Source: Limnohabitans parvus II-B4 (GTDB lineage: Bacteria > Pseudomonadota > Gammaproteobacteria > Burkholderiales > Burkholderiaceae_C). Taken from it: DNA of 64,000 bases. The stretch spans positions 1-64,000 of the forward strand of contig NZ_NESN01000003.1 in the NCBI RefSeq assembly GCF_003063455.1. Direction: 5' to 3'. The notes beneath the pieces are model-generated. The model saw only the letters and a program-made list of their open reading frames with translations. It was not told where the DNA came from and made no database searches. The position numbers were made by a program, and so were the translations under genes. Below are positions 38,409 through 48,309 of the stretch, in pieces. Position 1 is the first letter of the stretch. Every line of letters starts with the position of its first letter.

Positions 38409-39284
38409 GTGCAATTGCTGCAACTGCTGATCAGCGGGATAGCTCAGGGCTGTATCTATGGACTCATTGCCCTGGGTTTTGTGCTGATCTACAAGGCCAC
38501 TGAAACGGTGAGCTTTGCCCAGGGCGACCTGATGATGGTCGGGGCCTTCGCGGGCCTTGGCGCCATGACGTGGCTGGGTTTTCCGTTCTGGGTCTCGGTG
38601 CCTGCCGCCATCGTGGCCATGGGCGTGTTTGGCGTCTTGCTCGAACGCTTGGTCATTCGCCCCATCTTGGGGCAACCCGCTTTTTCCATCGTGATGCTGA
38701 CCATTGGGGTGGGCTATGTGCTGCGCGGCCTGATCACCATGATCCCCGATGTGGGCACCGACACCCACACCATGCCCGTGCCCTATGCCGGGCAGGTCTT
38801 GCAGATGGGTTCATTGGTGGTCGCGGCCGAGCAGCTGGTGGTGATCGCCTTCACCACGGTGTTGTGCCTGGGCCTGTTTGCCATGTTCAAGTACAGCAAG
38901 CTGGGCATCGCCATGCAGGCTTCTTCTCAGAACCAGTTGGCGGCCTATTACATGGGTATTCCGGTCCAAAGCCTCAACGGCTTGGTCTGGGGCTTGGCGG
39001 CCGGTGTTGCGGCGGTGGCGGGTTTGCTTTTGGCACCCATCACCTTTGTGCACGCCAACATGGGCTTCATCGGTCTCAAGGCTTTTCCTGCGGCCGTCGT
39101 GGGAGGCTTTGGCAGTTTGCCGGGCGCCATCGTGGGTGGCTTGGTGATCGGCATCGTCGAATCGCTGTCGGGGTTTTACCTGCCCGAAGGCTTCAAGGAC
39201 ATCGCCCCCTACATCGTGGTCTTGCTCATGCTGGTGCTCAAGCCCAACGGCTTGTTCGGCGAAAAACTGCGCAAGAAAGTCTGA
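38409..39284 (+). CDS. livH: LivH-type ABC transporter permease
   Basis: The 291-residue inner-membrane permease of the branched-chain-amino-acid/HAAT family has about eight spans (GLIALGFVLIYKATETV, VGAFAGLGAMTW, LVLKPNGLFGEKLRKKV at the end). It starts with GTG at 38409, with AGGAG 8 nt upstream. First gene of a six-gene operon; the cargo is probably not leucine but a carboxylic acid, judging by the linked acyl-CoA ligase. Confidence 0.9.
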   Translation: MQLLQLLISGIAQGCIYGLIALGFVLIYKATETVSFAQGDLMMVGAFAGLGAMTWLGFPFWVSVPAAIVAMGVFGVLLERLVIRPILGQPAFSIVMLTIGVGYVLRGLITMIPDVGTDTHTMPVPYAGQVLQMGSLVVAAEQLVVIAFTTVLCLGLFAMFKYSKLGIAMQASSQNQLAAYYMGIPVQSLNGLVWGLAAGVAAVAGLLLAPITFVHANMGFIGLKAFPAAVVGGFGSLPGAIVGGLVIGIVESLSGFYLPEGFKDIAPYIVVLLMLVLKPNGLFGEKLRKKV

Positions 39285-39293
39285 GGCCCGAGC

Positions 39294-40370
39294 ATGCGAT
39301 TCATATTCAAAACCCAATACAACCAAGACATCACGCTCGCCAAGCATGGTGGTCATGTCTTCTGGTACAGCTTGCTGGCCCTGTTCCTGATTGCGGCTCC
39401 TTGGGTAGTGGCCGAGTACTGGCTGGCCCAATTGACCTTTGTGTTGATCTACGCGGTGGTGGGCCTCGGGCTGATGCTGCTGGCAGGATTCACGGGCTTG
39501 TTCTCCATGGGGCATGCGGCCTTTTTGGGGGTGGGGGCTTACACCGAAGCGGTGATGGTGAATGCCGGTGTGCCTTTTCCGCTGGCGCTGATTTGCGCCG
39601 GGTTGTTCTCTGCCATCGCGGGTGTGGTGGTGGGCTTGCCCGCGCTTCGTGTCAAAGGCATTTACCTGGGCATGGCCACTTTGTCGTTTGGCTTCATCGT
39701 TGAAGAAGGCATTGCCCGCTGGGAACACATGACTGGCGGCAACGCCGGCCTGAGCGTCAACCCCCCGGCCATGCTGGGCTGGACACTGGACAGCACGGAA
39801 GAGTTTTATTTCTTGTGCTTGGTGGTGGCGGTGGGGGCCACGCTGGCCATCCTGAATCTGCTGCGCTCGTCCACTGGGCGGGCATTCGTGGCCATTCGCG
39901 ATTCCGAAATCTCGGCGCAAAGCATGGGCATCCACCTGGCCCGCTACAAAACCTTGTCATTTGCCTTGTCGGCAGCGCTGGCGGGCATTGGTGGCGCTTT
40001 GTATGCGCACAAGATCCAGTTCCTCTCGCCCGACCAGTTCAACATCATTCAGTCGATTGACTTGCTGTTGATGGTGGTGATTGGTGGTTTGGGCTCGGTG
40101 CATGGGGCCTTCCTGGGCGCGATCTTTTTGATCGTGATGCCCCAACTGATTGCCATGGGCAAAGACTTTTTGCCCGCCGCCATCGGTGGTGCCACAGGCT
40201 TGCAGGGCACGGTCTACGGCATCGTGCTGATTGCCTTTGTGTTGTTTGAACCGCTGGGTCTGTATGGCCGCTGGCTCAAGGTGCGCACCTGGTTCCAGTT
40301 GTTCCCGTTTTACCGCCGTGGCATGTTCAAACGCCAGAAATCCTTCCAGAAGTCGGACCGCCTCAAATGA
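39294..40370 (+). CDS. livM: LivM-type ABC transporter permease
   Basis: The 358-residue second permease shows the family core GLGLMLLAGFTGLFSMGHAAF and RGRAFVAIRDSEISAQSMGI-like EAA loop (here TGRAFVAIRDSEISAQSMGI). It pairs with LivH in the membrane. It overlaps livG by 4 bp. Confidence 0.9.
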   Translation: MRFIFKTQYNQDITLAKHGGHVFWYSLLALFLIAAPWVVAEYWLAQLTFVLIYAVVGLGLMLLAGFTGLFSMGHAAFLGVGAYTEAVMVNAGVPFPLALICAGLFSAIAGVVVGLPALRVKGIYLGMATLSFGFIVEEGIARWEHMTGGNAGLSVNPPAMLGWTLDSTEEFYFLCLVVAVGATLAILNLLRSSTGRAFVAIRDSEISAQSMGIHLARYKTLSFALSAALAGIGGALYAHKIQFLSPDQFNIIQSIDLLLMVVIGGLGSVHGAFLGAIFLIVMPQLIAMGKDFLPAAIGGATGLQGTVYGIVLIAFVLFEPLGLYGRWLKVRTWFQLFPFYRRGMFKRQKSFQKSDRLK

Positions 40371-41197
40371 ACGACGACATCCTCCTTTCTGCTCAAAACC
40401 TGAGCGTCCGCTTTGGCGGTGTGCTCGCCGTGAACAGCGTCAGTTTTGACGTCAAGCGCGGCGAAGTCTTCACCCTGATTGGCCCCAACGGTGCAGGCAA
40501 GACCACGGTGTTCAACCTGATCAGCCGCATCTACACCCCCACCACCGGCACCATCGACTATGCGGGGCCTGAGGGCACGCTGCGTTTGACCGACCAGCCG
40601 GCGCACAACATCGCAGGACTGGGCATTGCCCGCACCTTCCAGAACATCGAGCTGTTCGAGCACGCCACCGTGCTGCAAAACCTGTTGATTGGTCGCCACA
40701 CGCACCGCAAAACGGGTTTGTGGAGCGAAATGTTTTTCAGCAGAAAAACCCGCGCGGCCGAAATCGAAGCGCGTGAAAAGGTTGAAGAAGTCATCGACTT
40801 TTTGGACCTGCAACACCACCGCGATTCAATGGTGGCGGGCTTGCCCTACGGTGTGCGCAAGGTGGTCGAGTTGGCCCGTGCCCTGTGCACAGAGCCCAAG
40901 CTGTTGTTGCTGGACGAGCCTTCATCGGGTCTGAACGTCGAAGAAACAGAAGACATGGCTTTCTGGATTTCTGACATCCAGCATGAACTCGGCATTTCGG
41001 TGCTGATGGTCGAGCACGACATGGGCCTGGTGTCCAAAGTCTCTGACCGCGTGCTGGCCATGAGCCAGGGCCAAGAGCTGGCCACGGGCACGCCCGCTCA
41101 GGTGCAAAGCGACCCCGGTGTCATCGAAGCCTATCTGGGCTCGGTGGACGATGTGTCCAGCCTGCGCCGCGAAAACCACACAGCGGAGGCCGCATGA
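40367..41197 (+). CDS. livG: LivG-type ABC transporter ATPase
   Basis: The 276-residue ATPase has Walker [12 protein letters not shown] near residue 41, the signature region [15 protein letters not shown] (a variant of LSGGQ common in LivG), Walker [13 protein letters not shown] and the H-loop VEHDMGLV. It drives uptake with LivF. It overlaps livF by 4 bp. Confidence 0.93.
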   Translation: MNDDILLSAQNLSVRFGGVLAVNSVSFDVKRGEVFTLIGPNGAGKTTVFNLISRIYTPTTGTIDYAGPEGTLRLTDQPAHNIAGLGIARTFQNIELFEHATVLQNLLIGRHTHRKTGLWSEMFFSRKTRAAEIEAREKVEEVIDFLDLQHHRDSMVAGLPYGVRKVVELARALCTEPKLLLLDEPSSGLNVEETEDMAFWISDIQHELGISVLMVEHDMGLVSKVSDRVLAMSQGQELATGTPAQVQSDPGVIEAYLGSVDDVSSLRRENHTAEAA

Positions 41198-41985
41198 ACA
41201 CCGCCGTGAACGACGACAACATCGTCCTCAAACTGCTCAACGTGGAAAGCGCCTATGGCCCGATCAAGGCCATCCGGGGCGTGAGCCTGCAGGTCAAAAA
41301 AGGCGAAATCGCCACCGTGCTGGGCTCCAACGGGGCGGGCAAGACCACCATCCTCAAAACCATCAGCGGCATCATTGATCCGCGCAAGGGCTCGGTGGAG
41401 TTCAAAGGCCAAAACATCACTGCGATGGACCCGGCGCTTATCGTGCAAAGTGGGCTCATGCATGTGCCTGAAGGCCGTGAAGTGTTCCCGCTGCTGTCGA
41501 TCCGCGACAACTTGCTGATGGGCGCTTTCACCCGCAACGACCGCGATGGCGTGGCCCGCGACATGGAAGTGGTGTTCAATTACTTCCCGATCTTGCGCGA
41601 ACGTGCCGCACAAGACGCAGGCTTGCTCTCGGGCGGCCAGCAGCAGATGTTGGCGATCAGCCGTGCGCTCATGGCCAACCCCGATCTGATCTTGCTCGAT
41701 GAACCCAGCTTGGGCTTGAGTCCGAAGCTGACCAAAGAGATTTTTGAGATCGTGGTGCGCATCAACCGCGAACGCGGCACCACCATCTTGTTGGTCGAGC
41801 AAAACGCCAACATGGCGCTCAATGCCTCGGACTACGGCTATGTGCTTGAAAACGGCCGCATCGTGATGGAAGACACCTGTGCCCGCTTGCGTGAAAAGGA
41901 CGACATCAAGGAGTTCTATCTGGGCATGAAGGAAGAAGGCGTGCGCGCCGACCGCCGCTGGAAAAAGAAGAAAACCTGGAGATAA
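41194..41985 (+). CDS. livF: LivF-type ABC transporter ATPase
   Basis: The 263-residue ATPase has Walker A GSNGAGKTTIL near residue 46, signature LSGGQQQMLAISRAL, Walker B LILLDEPSLGLS and LLVEQNANMAL. The tail is Lys/Arg-rich (DRRWKKKKTWR). It is followed by the ligase after 3 bp. Confidence 0.93.
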   Translation: MNTAVNDDNIVLKLLNVESAYGPIKAIRGVSLQVKKGEIATVLGSNGAGKTTILKTISGIIDPRKGSVEFKGQNITAMDPALIVQSGLMHVPEGREVFPLLSIRDNLLMGAFTRNDRDGVARDMEVVFNYFPILRERAAQDAGLLSGGQQQMLAISRALMANPDLILLDEPSLGLSPKLTKEIFEIVVRINRERGTTILLVEQNANMALNASDYGYVLENGRIVMEDTCARLREKDDIKEFYLGMKEEGVRADRRWKKKKTWR

Positions 41986-41988
41986 GAG

Positions 41989-43845
41989 ATGAGCAACCTC
42001 TGGGACGCCTCGGGCATTTTGCCCAACAAAAACATTGTCATGGCGGGTGAGACCATCCCCGCGATTTTCTGGAACGCGGTGGCTGCCCGTGGCCCCAACG
42101 TGTGGATGCGCCAAAAAGAGCTGGGCATCTGGCGCAGCTGGACTTGGAACGAGACCGCCAAGGCTGTGCGTGAGATAGGACACGGCCTGATGTCGCTGGG
42201 CTTTGAGCCCCACCACACCGCGTCCATTTTGTCGAACACCAACATCGAGTGGGTGTTGTGCGACTTGGCTGTGCTGAGTGCGGGCGGTGTGTCCAACGGC
42301 ATCTACCCCACGGACGCCGCCGATCAGGTGCATTACCTGAGTGAAGACTCGGGCACCTCGGTTTTATTTGTTGAAGACGACGAGCAACTCGACAAGGCGC
42401 TGGCGGTGCGCGACAGGCTGCCACTTCTGAAGAAGATCGTCGTGTTCGACATGGATGGCCTGCGCGAGTTCAAAGACCCGCAGGTGATCAGCCTGGATGA
42501 CTTGCGCGCTTTGGGCCGAGAGCATCTGGCATCGCACCCCGACATGCTGACGCAGCGCACCGCCGCTTGCCGACCCGAAGACCTCGCCATTTTGGTTTAC
42601 ACATCCGGCACCACCGGCAAGCCCAAAGGCGGCATGCACAGCCACCGGGGTTTGGTCTACAGCGTGCGGGGTTACAACACCCTGATTGCGCGTGACGAGA
42701 CCGACGAGTGCATGTGTTTCTTGCCCCTGTGCCACATTGCCGAGCGCATGGGCGGTGAGTATTTCTCGCTGTACACCGGGGCCAAACTCAACTTTGTCGA
42801 GAACCCCGAAACTGTGCCTGAGAACGTGCGCGAGATTGCGCCAACCGTGTTCACGGGTGTGCCGCGTGTGTGGGAAAAGTTTTACTCTGGTGTGATGATC
42901 GCTCTCAAAGAAGCGGGCGGTTTTCAGCAAGCTGTTTATGGCTGGGCCATTGGTGTGGGCCAGCAGGTGGCTGAATTGGTGTTGCAACGTCAACCCGTGC
43001 CCGCGCACTTGAAACTGCGTTTTCATGTCGCCCGCTGGTTGGCACTCAACAACGTGCGCAAGATGATCGGCATCCACCGCGCCCGCTTTTTGGTCACGGG
43101 CGCAGCCCCCATCTCACCTGATTTGGTGCGCTGGTACTTGGCGCTGGGTCTGCCCATGCTCGAAGTTTGGGGCATGACCGAAACCTGTGGTGCCGCCACT
43201 GGCGTGCCCGCCAGCCACATCAAGCCTGGCTCGATTGGCCCGGCGGCCGACTTCAATGAGGTGCGACTGGACCCAGTGACCAGCGAAATCTTGGTGCGCG
43301 GCACCAACGTGTTCATGGGTTACCTGAACCTGCCTGACAAAACGGCTGAGACCATCGATGCCGATGGCTGGTTGCACACGGGCGATGTGGGCGTGGTGGA
43401 TGAGGAAGGGTTTTTCCGCATCACCGATCGCATGAAAGACATCATCATCACAGCAGGGGGCAAAAACATCACCCCCAGCGAACTCGAAAACGAATTGAAA
43501 TTCTCCCCTTACATCACCGACGCGGTGGTGATTGGCGATAAAAGGGCTTACCTCACAGTGATCATCATGATCGATCAAGAAAACGTGGAGAAATACGCAC
43601 AAGACAACGATGTGCCGTTCTCCAATTACGCCAGCTTGACGCATGCAGCCGAAGTGCAGGCCCTCATTCAGGGCGAGATGGAGCGTGTGAACAAGAAGTT
43701 TGCCCGCGTTGAACAGCTCAAGAAATTCTGGTTGCTCGACACCCAACTCTCGGCCGAAGATGAAGAGCTGACCCCCACCATGAAGCTCAAACGCAAATTG
43801 GTGGAGAAAAAATACGCCCCTCAAATCGAGGCGATGTACCGCTGA
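41989..43845 (+). CDS. AMP-dependent long-chain acyl-CoA synthetase-like protein
   Basis: The 618-residue adenylate-forming enzyme probably makes the CoA thioester of the acid imported by the transporter. It has the P-loop ILVYTSGTTGKPKGGMHSH near residue 200, the EVWGMTETCG motif near 391, the GWLHTGDVGVVDEEGFFRI hinge and the C-terminal Lys region. Its position inside the liv-like operon, before the binding-protein gene, is a recurrent betaproteobacterial arrangement. It could be the analogue of AtuH. The exact acid is unknown. Confidence 0.88.
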   Translation: MSNLWDASGILPNKNIVMAGETIPAIFWNAVAARGPNVWMRQKELGIWRSWTWNETAKAVREIGHGLMSLGFEPHHTASILSNTNIEWVLCDLAVLSAGGVSNGIYPTDAADQVHYLSEDSGTSVLFVEDDEQLDKALAVRDRLPLLKKIVVFDMDGLREFKDPQVISLDDLRALGREHLASHPDMLTQRTAACRPEDLAILVYTSGTTGKPKGGMHSHRGLVYSVRGYNTLIARDETDECMCFLPLCHIAERMGGEYFSLYTGAKLNFVENPETVPENVREIAPTVFTGVPRVWEKFYSGVMIALKEAGGFQQAVYGWAIGVGQQVAELVLQRQPVPAHLKLRFHVARWLALNNVRKMIGIHRARFLVTGAAPISPDLVRWYLALGLPMLEVWGMTETCGAATGVPASHIKPGSIGPAADFNEVRLDPVTSEILVRGTNVFMGYLNLPDKTAETIDADGWLHTGDVGVVDEEGFFRITDRMKDIIITAGGKNITPSELENELKFSPYITDAVVIGDKRAYLTVIIMIDQENVEKYAQDNDVPFSNYASLTHAAEVQALIQGEMERVNKKFARVEQLKKFWLLDTQLSAEDEELTPTMKLKRKLVEKKYAPQIEAMYR

Positions 43846-43884
43846 CCGATTCACCTTTCACTTTCAAAACAGGAGACAAAACCC

Positions 43885-45054
43885 ATGAAAATCAAACTCA
43901 GTCTGATCGCTGCGGCGATGGCCTTGACCGCAGGCGCGGCCTCAGCCCAAGCCACTCAAGGTGTGAGCAAAAACGAACTCGTGCTGGGGTCCATTCAGGA
44001 TTTGTCCGGCCCACTGGCAGGCTTTGGCAAGCAAGTGCGCCTGGGCATGATGCTGCGCGCAGATGAGGCCAACGAACAAGGCGGTGTCGGCGGTCGCAAG
44101 ATCAAACTCTTGGTGGAAGACTCGGGCTATGACCCACGCCGTGCGGTGCTGGCCGCCCAAAAGCTGGTCAACCAGGACAAAATTTTCGGCATGATTGCCC
44201 ACATCGGCACGGCCCAGAACATGGCCGCGATGCCCGTGCAGTTCCAGAAGAATGTGGTCAACTTTTTCCCTGTGACTGCAGCGCGCGAAATGTATGAGCC
44301 TTTCCACAAGCTCAAGTACTCTTTCGCGTCGACCTACTTCGACCAGATGCGTTATGCCGTGCCGACCATGGTCAAGGAAAAGGGTGCCAAGCAAATTTGC
44401 GCCATGTACCAAGACGATGAATTTGGTTTGGAGGTTTTCCGTGGTGCAGAAGCTGGCTTGAAAGACGCTGGCATGCAGTTTGCTGAAGTCACCACCTACA
44501 AACGTGGCGCGACCGATTTCGCCTCGCAGATGCAAAAGCTGGCTTCGGCCAAGTGTGACCTGGTGGTCATGGGCACCATCATCCGCGAAACGATTGGTGG
44601 CATTGCCACTGCGCGCCGCCTGGGCTTTAACCCGACCTTCATCGGCTCGAGCGCTGCTTACACCGATCTGATCCACAAACTGGGTGGCCCCGCCATGAAC
44701 GGCTTTTATGCCACCATGACTGTGCAGCATCCCTACCTGGACGAAGCCGCGCAGAACATCCGTTTTTGGGCCAACAAGTACAAGACCAAGTTCAACGAAG
44801 ACCCCACCGTGTTCTCGGTCTATGGCTACAACGCCCTGGATGCCTACTTGCGTGCGGTTGAAAAAGCCGGTGCCAACCTGACCACCGAAACCTTCATCAA
44901 GGCCATGGACACCATGAAGATCCCGACCGACATGTTCGGCAGCCCTGAAATGACCTTCAGCCCGACCAAGCGCCTTGGTAGCAACATCTCGCGCATGTCG
45001 CAGATCCAGGATGGTCGTTGGAAAGTCGTTGCCGACTACCCCAAAGCCAAGTGA
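43885..45054 (+). CDS. Periplasmic ABC substrate-binding protein (LivK/HAAT family)
   Basis: The 389-residue precursor has a signal peptide cleaved near ASA-QA (residue ~22) and the Peripla_BP_6 fold: VLGSIQDLSGPLAGFGKQVRLG, LVEDSGYDPRRAVLAAQKLV and FGMIAHIGTAQN. It delivers ligand to LivHMGF. An AGGAG site precedes it. The ligand is likely aliphatic or aromatic acid, inferred from context. Confidence 0.9.
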   Translation: MKIKLSLIAAAMALTAGAASAQATQGVSKNELVLGSIQDLSGPLAGFGKQVRLGMMLRADEANEQGGVGGRKIKLLVEDSGYDPRRAVLAAQKLVNQDKIFGMIAHIGTAQNMAAMPVQFQKNVVNFFPVTAAREMYEPFHKLKYSFASTYFDQMRYAVPTMVKEKGAKQICAMYQDDEFGLEVFRGAEAGLKDAGMQFAEVTTYKRGATDFASQMQKLASAKCDLVVMGTIIRETIGGIATARRLGFNPTFIGSSAAYTDLIHKLGGPAMNGFYATMTVQHPYLDEAAQNIRFWANKYKTKFNEDPTVFSVYGYNALDAYLRAVEKAGANLTTETFIKAMDTMKIPTDMFGSPEMTFSPTKRLGSNISRMSQIQDGRWKVVADYPKAK

Positions 45055-45075
45055 CCCATGCAGCTTCGGCTGCAT

Positions 45076-45117
45076 GAAAAAAACCGCCAATGCCCGAAAG
45101 GGCTTGGCGGTTTTTTC
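45076..45117. terminator. Bidirectional terminator after the liv-like operon
   Basis: Long stem aaaaaaccgcca-a-tgccc / gggc-t-tggcggtttttt with loop gaaa. The A and T flanks let it end both the liv-like operon and the converging acyl-CoA dehydrogenase run. Confidence 0.92.
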
Positions 45118-45127
45118 TTGGATTGGA

Positions 45128-46297
45128 TCAAATCCCCAATTGCTTGGCCGCCAGCTCTTTCATGATTTCTTCGGCGCCGCCGCCGATCATCATCACTTTC
45201 ACTTCGCGGTAAACCCGCTCGCTCACGGTGCCTCTCATGTAGCCCATGCCGCCCAGCATTTGCACGGCGGCATCGGTGCAAAACTGCATCGTCTGGGTGG
45301 CGTGGTTTTTGAGCAAACACACCTGCGCCACCCACTCGGCACCGGTCTGGCCCGCATCGGCTTGCTGCGTGACGGCGTCCACCCAGGCTTGGGTGGACGA
45401 GATGCGCATTTGCATGTCCATCAACTTGTGGCGAATCGCCTGGCGTTCAATCAAAGCCGCGCCAAAGGTCTGGCGCTGGCGTGCCCAGTCCAGCGCTTCG
45501 TCAAAACAAGCCTCTGCAAAACCCAGCGCCATGGCCGACATGGCCAGTCGCTCGCCGTTGAAGTTGCCCATGATCATCTTGAAGCCCGCGCCTTCTTCGC
45601 CCAGGCGGTAACGCTGCGGCACGCGCACGCCATCAAAGTGCAGCTGCGCGGTGTCCGAGCTGTGCCAGCCCATCTTGTGCAGGCGCGTGCGCGTGATGCC
45701 CGGCGTGTCACCCGGCACCACGACCATCGAGATGCCGCTGGCCCCTTTGCTGGCCGGGTCAGTGCGCACGGCCAACGTGATCCAGTCGGCACGCAGGCCC
45801 GAGGTGATGAAGATCTTTTCACCGTCGATCACATAGTCGGCTCCGTCGGCACGGGCCGTGGTCCGCAGGCTGGCCACGTCCGAGCCGCCGCCGGGCTCGG
45901 TGATGGCGAGTGCCGCGATGCGCTCGCCGCGCAACACCGGCGGCACCACTTCGGCCTGCAGCTCGGCACTGCCGTGCGCCATGAGCGGCGGCAGGCCGAT
46001 GTTGTGTGAAAACAAGCTGGCCATCACGCCACCGCTGCCACCGTAACGCGCCAGAGTTTGCGACAGCAGGTTGCGCGCGCGCCAAGGCGCGGGTGTACCG
46101 TCCAAGTGCTCGGGGTAGCCCAGGCCCAGCAAGCCCAACTGCGCGGCCTGGGTGTACAGCGAACGGTCAAACTGACCGGATTCTTCCCAAGCGGCCACAT
46201 GGGGCGCGATGGCCTGCTTGGCAAAACGCTCGACTGTGGTGTGCAGGCTTTGCAGGTCGTCTGCAGTGAATGGGAGAGTGATATCGGCGGTGTTCAT
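45128..46297 (-). CDS. Acyl-CoA dehydrogenase (last gene of atu-like cluster)
   Basis: The 389-residue flavoenzyme oxidises an acyl-CoA at C2-C3. It shows AITEPGGGSDVASLRTTA (FAD/substrate), DYVIDGEKIFITSG, QTFGAALIERQAIRHKL and the catalytic Glu in MMIGGGAEEIMKE. The start at 46297 overlaps the stop of the biotin-carboxylase gene by 4 bp, so it belongs to the same operon. The substrate is unknown; a terpenoid or downstream beta-oxidation intermediate is likely. Confidence 0.9.
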   Translation of the reverse strand: MNTADITLPFTADDLQSLHTTVERFAKQAIAPHVAAWEESGQFDRSLYTQAAQLGLLGLGYPEHLDGTPAPWRARNLLSQTLARYGGSGGVMASLFSHNIGLPPLMAHGSAELQAEVVPPVLRGERIAALAITEPGGGSDVASLRTTARADGADYVIDGEKIFITSGLRADWITLAVRTDPASKGASGISMVVVPGDTPGITRTRLHKMGWHSSDTAQLHFDGVRVPQRYRLGEEGAGFKMIMGNFNGERLAMSAMALGFAEACFDEALDWARQRQTFGAALIERQAIRHKLMDMQMRISSTQAWVDAVTQQADAGQTGAEWVAQVCLLKNHATQTMQFCTDAAVQMLGGMGYMRGTVSERVYREVKVMMIGGGAEEIMKELAAKQLGI

Positions 46298-48309
46298 GCT
46301 GCGTCCTTCCATTGCACCAGCACCTGACCGGGGCTCACTTGTTGGCCTGTTGACACCGGCACGCTGTGTACCACGGCGTCGCGTGTGGCGGTCAGGGTGT
46401 GTTCGAGCTTCATGGATTCAATGACCAACAGCGCGTCACCTTGTTTGACGCTGTCCCCCTCACGCACATGCAGCGCGATGAGCTTGCCATTGAAGGGCGC
46501 CCGCAGCATTGTGGCCGCTTGTGCGTTGGGGCCGCTGGCAGGGGCGCTGTGGCTTTGGTCGCTCAGCCAGAGCTCCGCGTGGTGTGGGCCTTGCATTTGC
46601 ACATGCCAACGCGCTGGCGTGCCGCCTGTGTTGACTGCCTGCGCTTGCCAATGCACACCGTTCAGGGTGATCAAGAGCGTGTGGTGATGGGAACCGCTGG
46701 TGTGTTTGTTGGGGGCATGTTGGATCTGTGCTGTGTGTGTGTCATCGCCTTGGTGCACCCGCACCCGCACCAGGCCGTGTCCAAGTTCATGCACTGCCGC
46801 TTGCCAAGCGTTGGCCTGGCCCGAAAAGCCCATGCGCACCGGACGCGCAAAGGGGCTGGCCATGTGCTGCGCGGGCGGGTTTTGGGCGTACAGCACCGCG
46901 AGCGCGGCCACGGTGTGTGCATCGGCGCTGGCTTGCAAGCGTTCACGCACGGTGTCGGCCTGCTCGGCCAGGAAAGGAATCAAGGCATCACCCACGCAGA
47001 AAACCGGGTGCTGCAAACATGCAGCCAAAAAAGCGCGGTTGGTGGGCAGGCCCAGCAGGGTGGTGCGCTGCAGGCCAGCGCTCAGGCGTTCAATGGCTTC
47101 AAGGCGGGTGGGCGCATGCGCGATCAGCTTGCCGAGCATCGAGTCGTAATGCGGCGTGACCACGGCCCTTGCATGCAGCGCATGGTCAAAGCGCAAACCT
47201 GTTGGCTCTGCAAAGGCCAACACCGTGCCAGTCTGCGGTGTGAAGTGTTCGTCTTCGGCGCACAGCCGCACCTCGATGGCGTGGCCTTGCATGCGCACAT
47301 CGGCTTGTGCCAGCGGCAGCGGCTCACCGCGTGCGATGCGCAGTTGCCACTCGACCAAGTCGAGCCCCGTGAGCATCTCGGTCACCGGATGCTCCACCTG
47401 CAGCCGGGTGTTCATCTCCATCAGATAAAACGGTTTGTCCGCTTGGGCTTCGTCCAGCAAAAACTCCACCGTGCCCGCGCCCACATAGCCCGCCGATTGT
47501 GCGAGTGCGATGGCTGCTTGCCCAAGTTGCTCGCGCAGCGCAGCGCTCACGGCCGGGCTGGGTGATTCTTCAATGATTTTTTGGTGACGGCGCTGCACCG
47601 AGCAATCGCGCTCGCCCAAGTGTATGCAGTGGCCTTGTGTGTCGGCCATGATCTGCACTTCGATGTGGCGGGGGCGCAGCAAGGCGCGCTCCATCAGCAA
47701 GTCGCCGTTGCCAAAACCGGCCAGTGCTTCGGAGCGGGCGCTGTGCAGGGCGGGCAGCAGCTGGGCCATGTCGGTCACCAAGCGCATGCCGCGCCCGCCA
47801 CCCCCGGCCACGGCCTTGACCATCAGCGGCAGTCCCAACTGCTCAGCTTGTGCGGTGAAGGTGGCATCGCTTTGGTCCGCACCAAAGTAGCCCGGCAGAC
47901 AAGGCACGCCGTGCTGCAGGGCCAGTGCTTTGGCGGCCGACTTGCTGCCCAGGGCGCGAATGGCCGCAGGCGGCGGCCCGACCCAGGTCAGGCCCGCGTC
48001 GATCACGGCTTGTGCAAAGTCGGCGTTCTCGCTCAAAAAACCATAACCCGGATGCACCGCATCGGCCCCGGTGGCCAGGGCTGCCGCCAGCAGTTTGTCG
48101 ATGCGCAAATACGAATCGGCCGAGAGCGTCCCGCTCAAGGCGAACGAGGTATCGGCTTCGTGCACATGCAAGGCGTCGCGGTCGGCGTCTGAATAAACGG
48201 CCACCGTCTGGATGCCCATGTGGCGTGCAGTGCGGATCACCCGGAGGGCGATCTCGCCTCGGTTGGCGATCAGCAGGCGGGTGACACTGTTGGGGAGGGT
48301 GCTGCTCAT
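46294..48309 (-). CDS. atuF: Biotin-containing acyl-CoA carboxylase alpha subunit (AtuF/LiuD-like)
   Basis: The 671-residue subunit joins a biotin carboxylase domain (LLIANRGEIALRVIRTA, ADAVHPGYGFLSEN, KAVAGGGGRGMRLV, EMNTRLQVEHPVTEM) to a C-terminal biotinyl domain with ESMKLEH, the biotin site being Lys634. It carboxylates the bound biotin and works with the beta chain encoded at 50547. Domain order fits geranyl- or 3-methylcrotonyl-CoA carboxylase. The gene order (see atuC) favours geranyl-CoA. ATGA overlaps tie it to both neighbours. Confidence 0.85.
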   Translation of the reverse strand: MSSTLPNSVTRLLIANRGEIALRVIRTARHMGIQTVAVYSDADRDALHVHEADTSFALSGTLSADSYLRIDKLLAAALATGADAVHPGYGFLSENADFAQAVIDAGLTWVGPPPAAIRALGSKSAAKALALQHGVPCLPGYFGADQSDATFTAQAEQLGLPLMVKAVAGGGGRGMRLVTDMAQLLPALHSARSEALAGFGNGDLLMERALLRPRHIEVQIMADTQGHCIHLGERDCSVQRRHQKIIEESPSPAVSAALREQLGQAAIALAQSAGYVGAGTVEFLLDEAQADKPFYLMEMNTRLQVEHPVTEMLTGLDLVEWQLRIARGEPLPLAQADVRMQGHAIEVRLCAEDEHFTPQTGTVLAFAEPTGLRFDHALHARAVVTPHYDSMLGKLIAHAPTRLEAIERLSAGLQRTTLLGLPTNRAFLAACLQHPVFCVGDALIPFLAEQADTVRERLQASADAHTVAALAVLYAQNPPAQHMASPFARPVRMGFSGQANAWQAAVHELGHGLVRVRVHQGDDTHTAQIQHAPNKHTSGSHHHTLLITLNGVHWQAQAVNTGGTPARWHVQMQGPHHAELWLSDQSHSAPASGPNAQAATMLRAPFNGKLIALHVREGDSVKQGDALLVIESMKLEHTLTATRDAVVHSVPVSTGQQVSPGQVLVQWKDAA

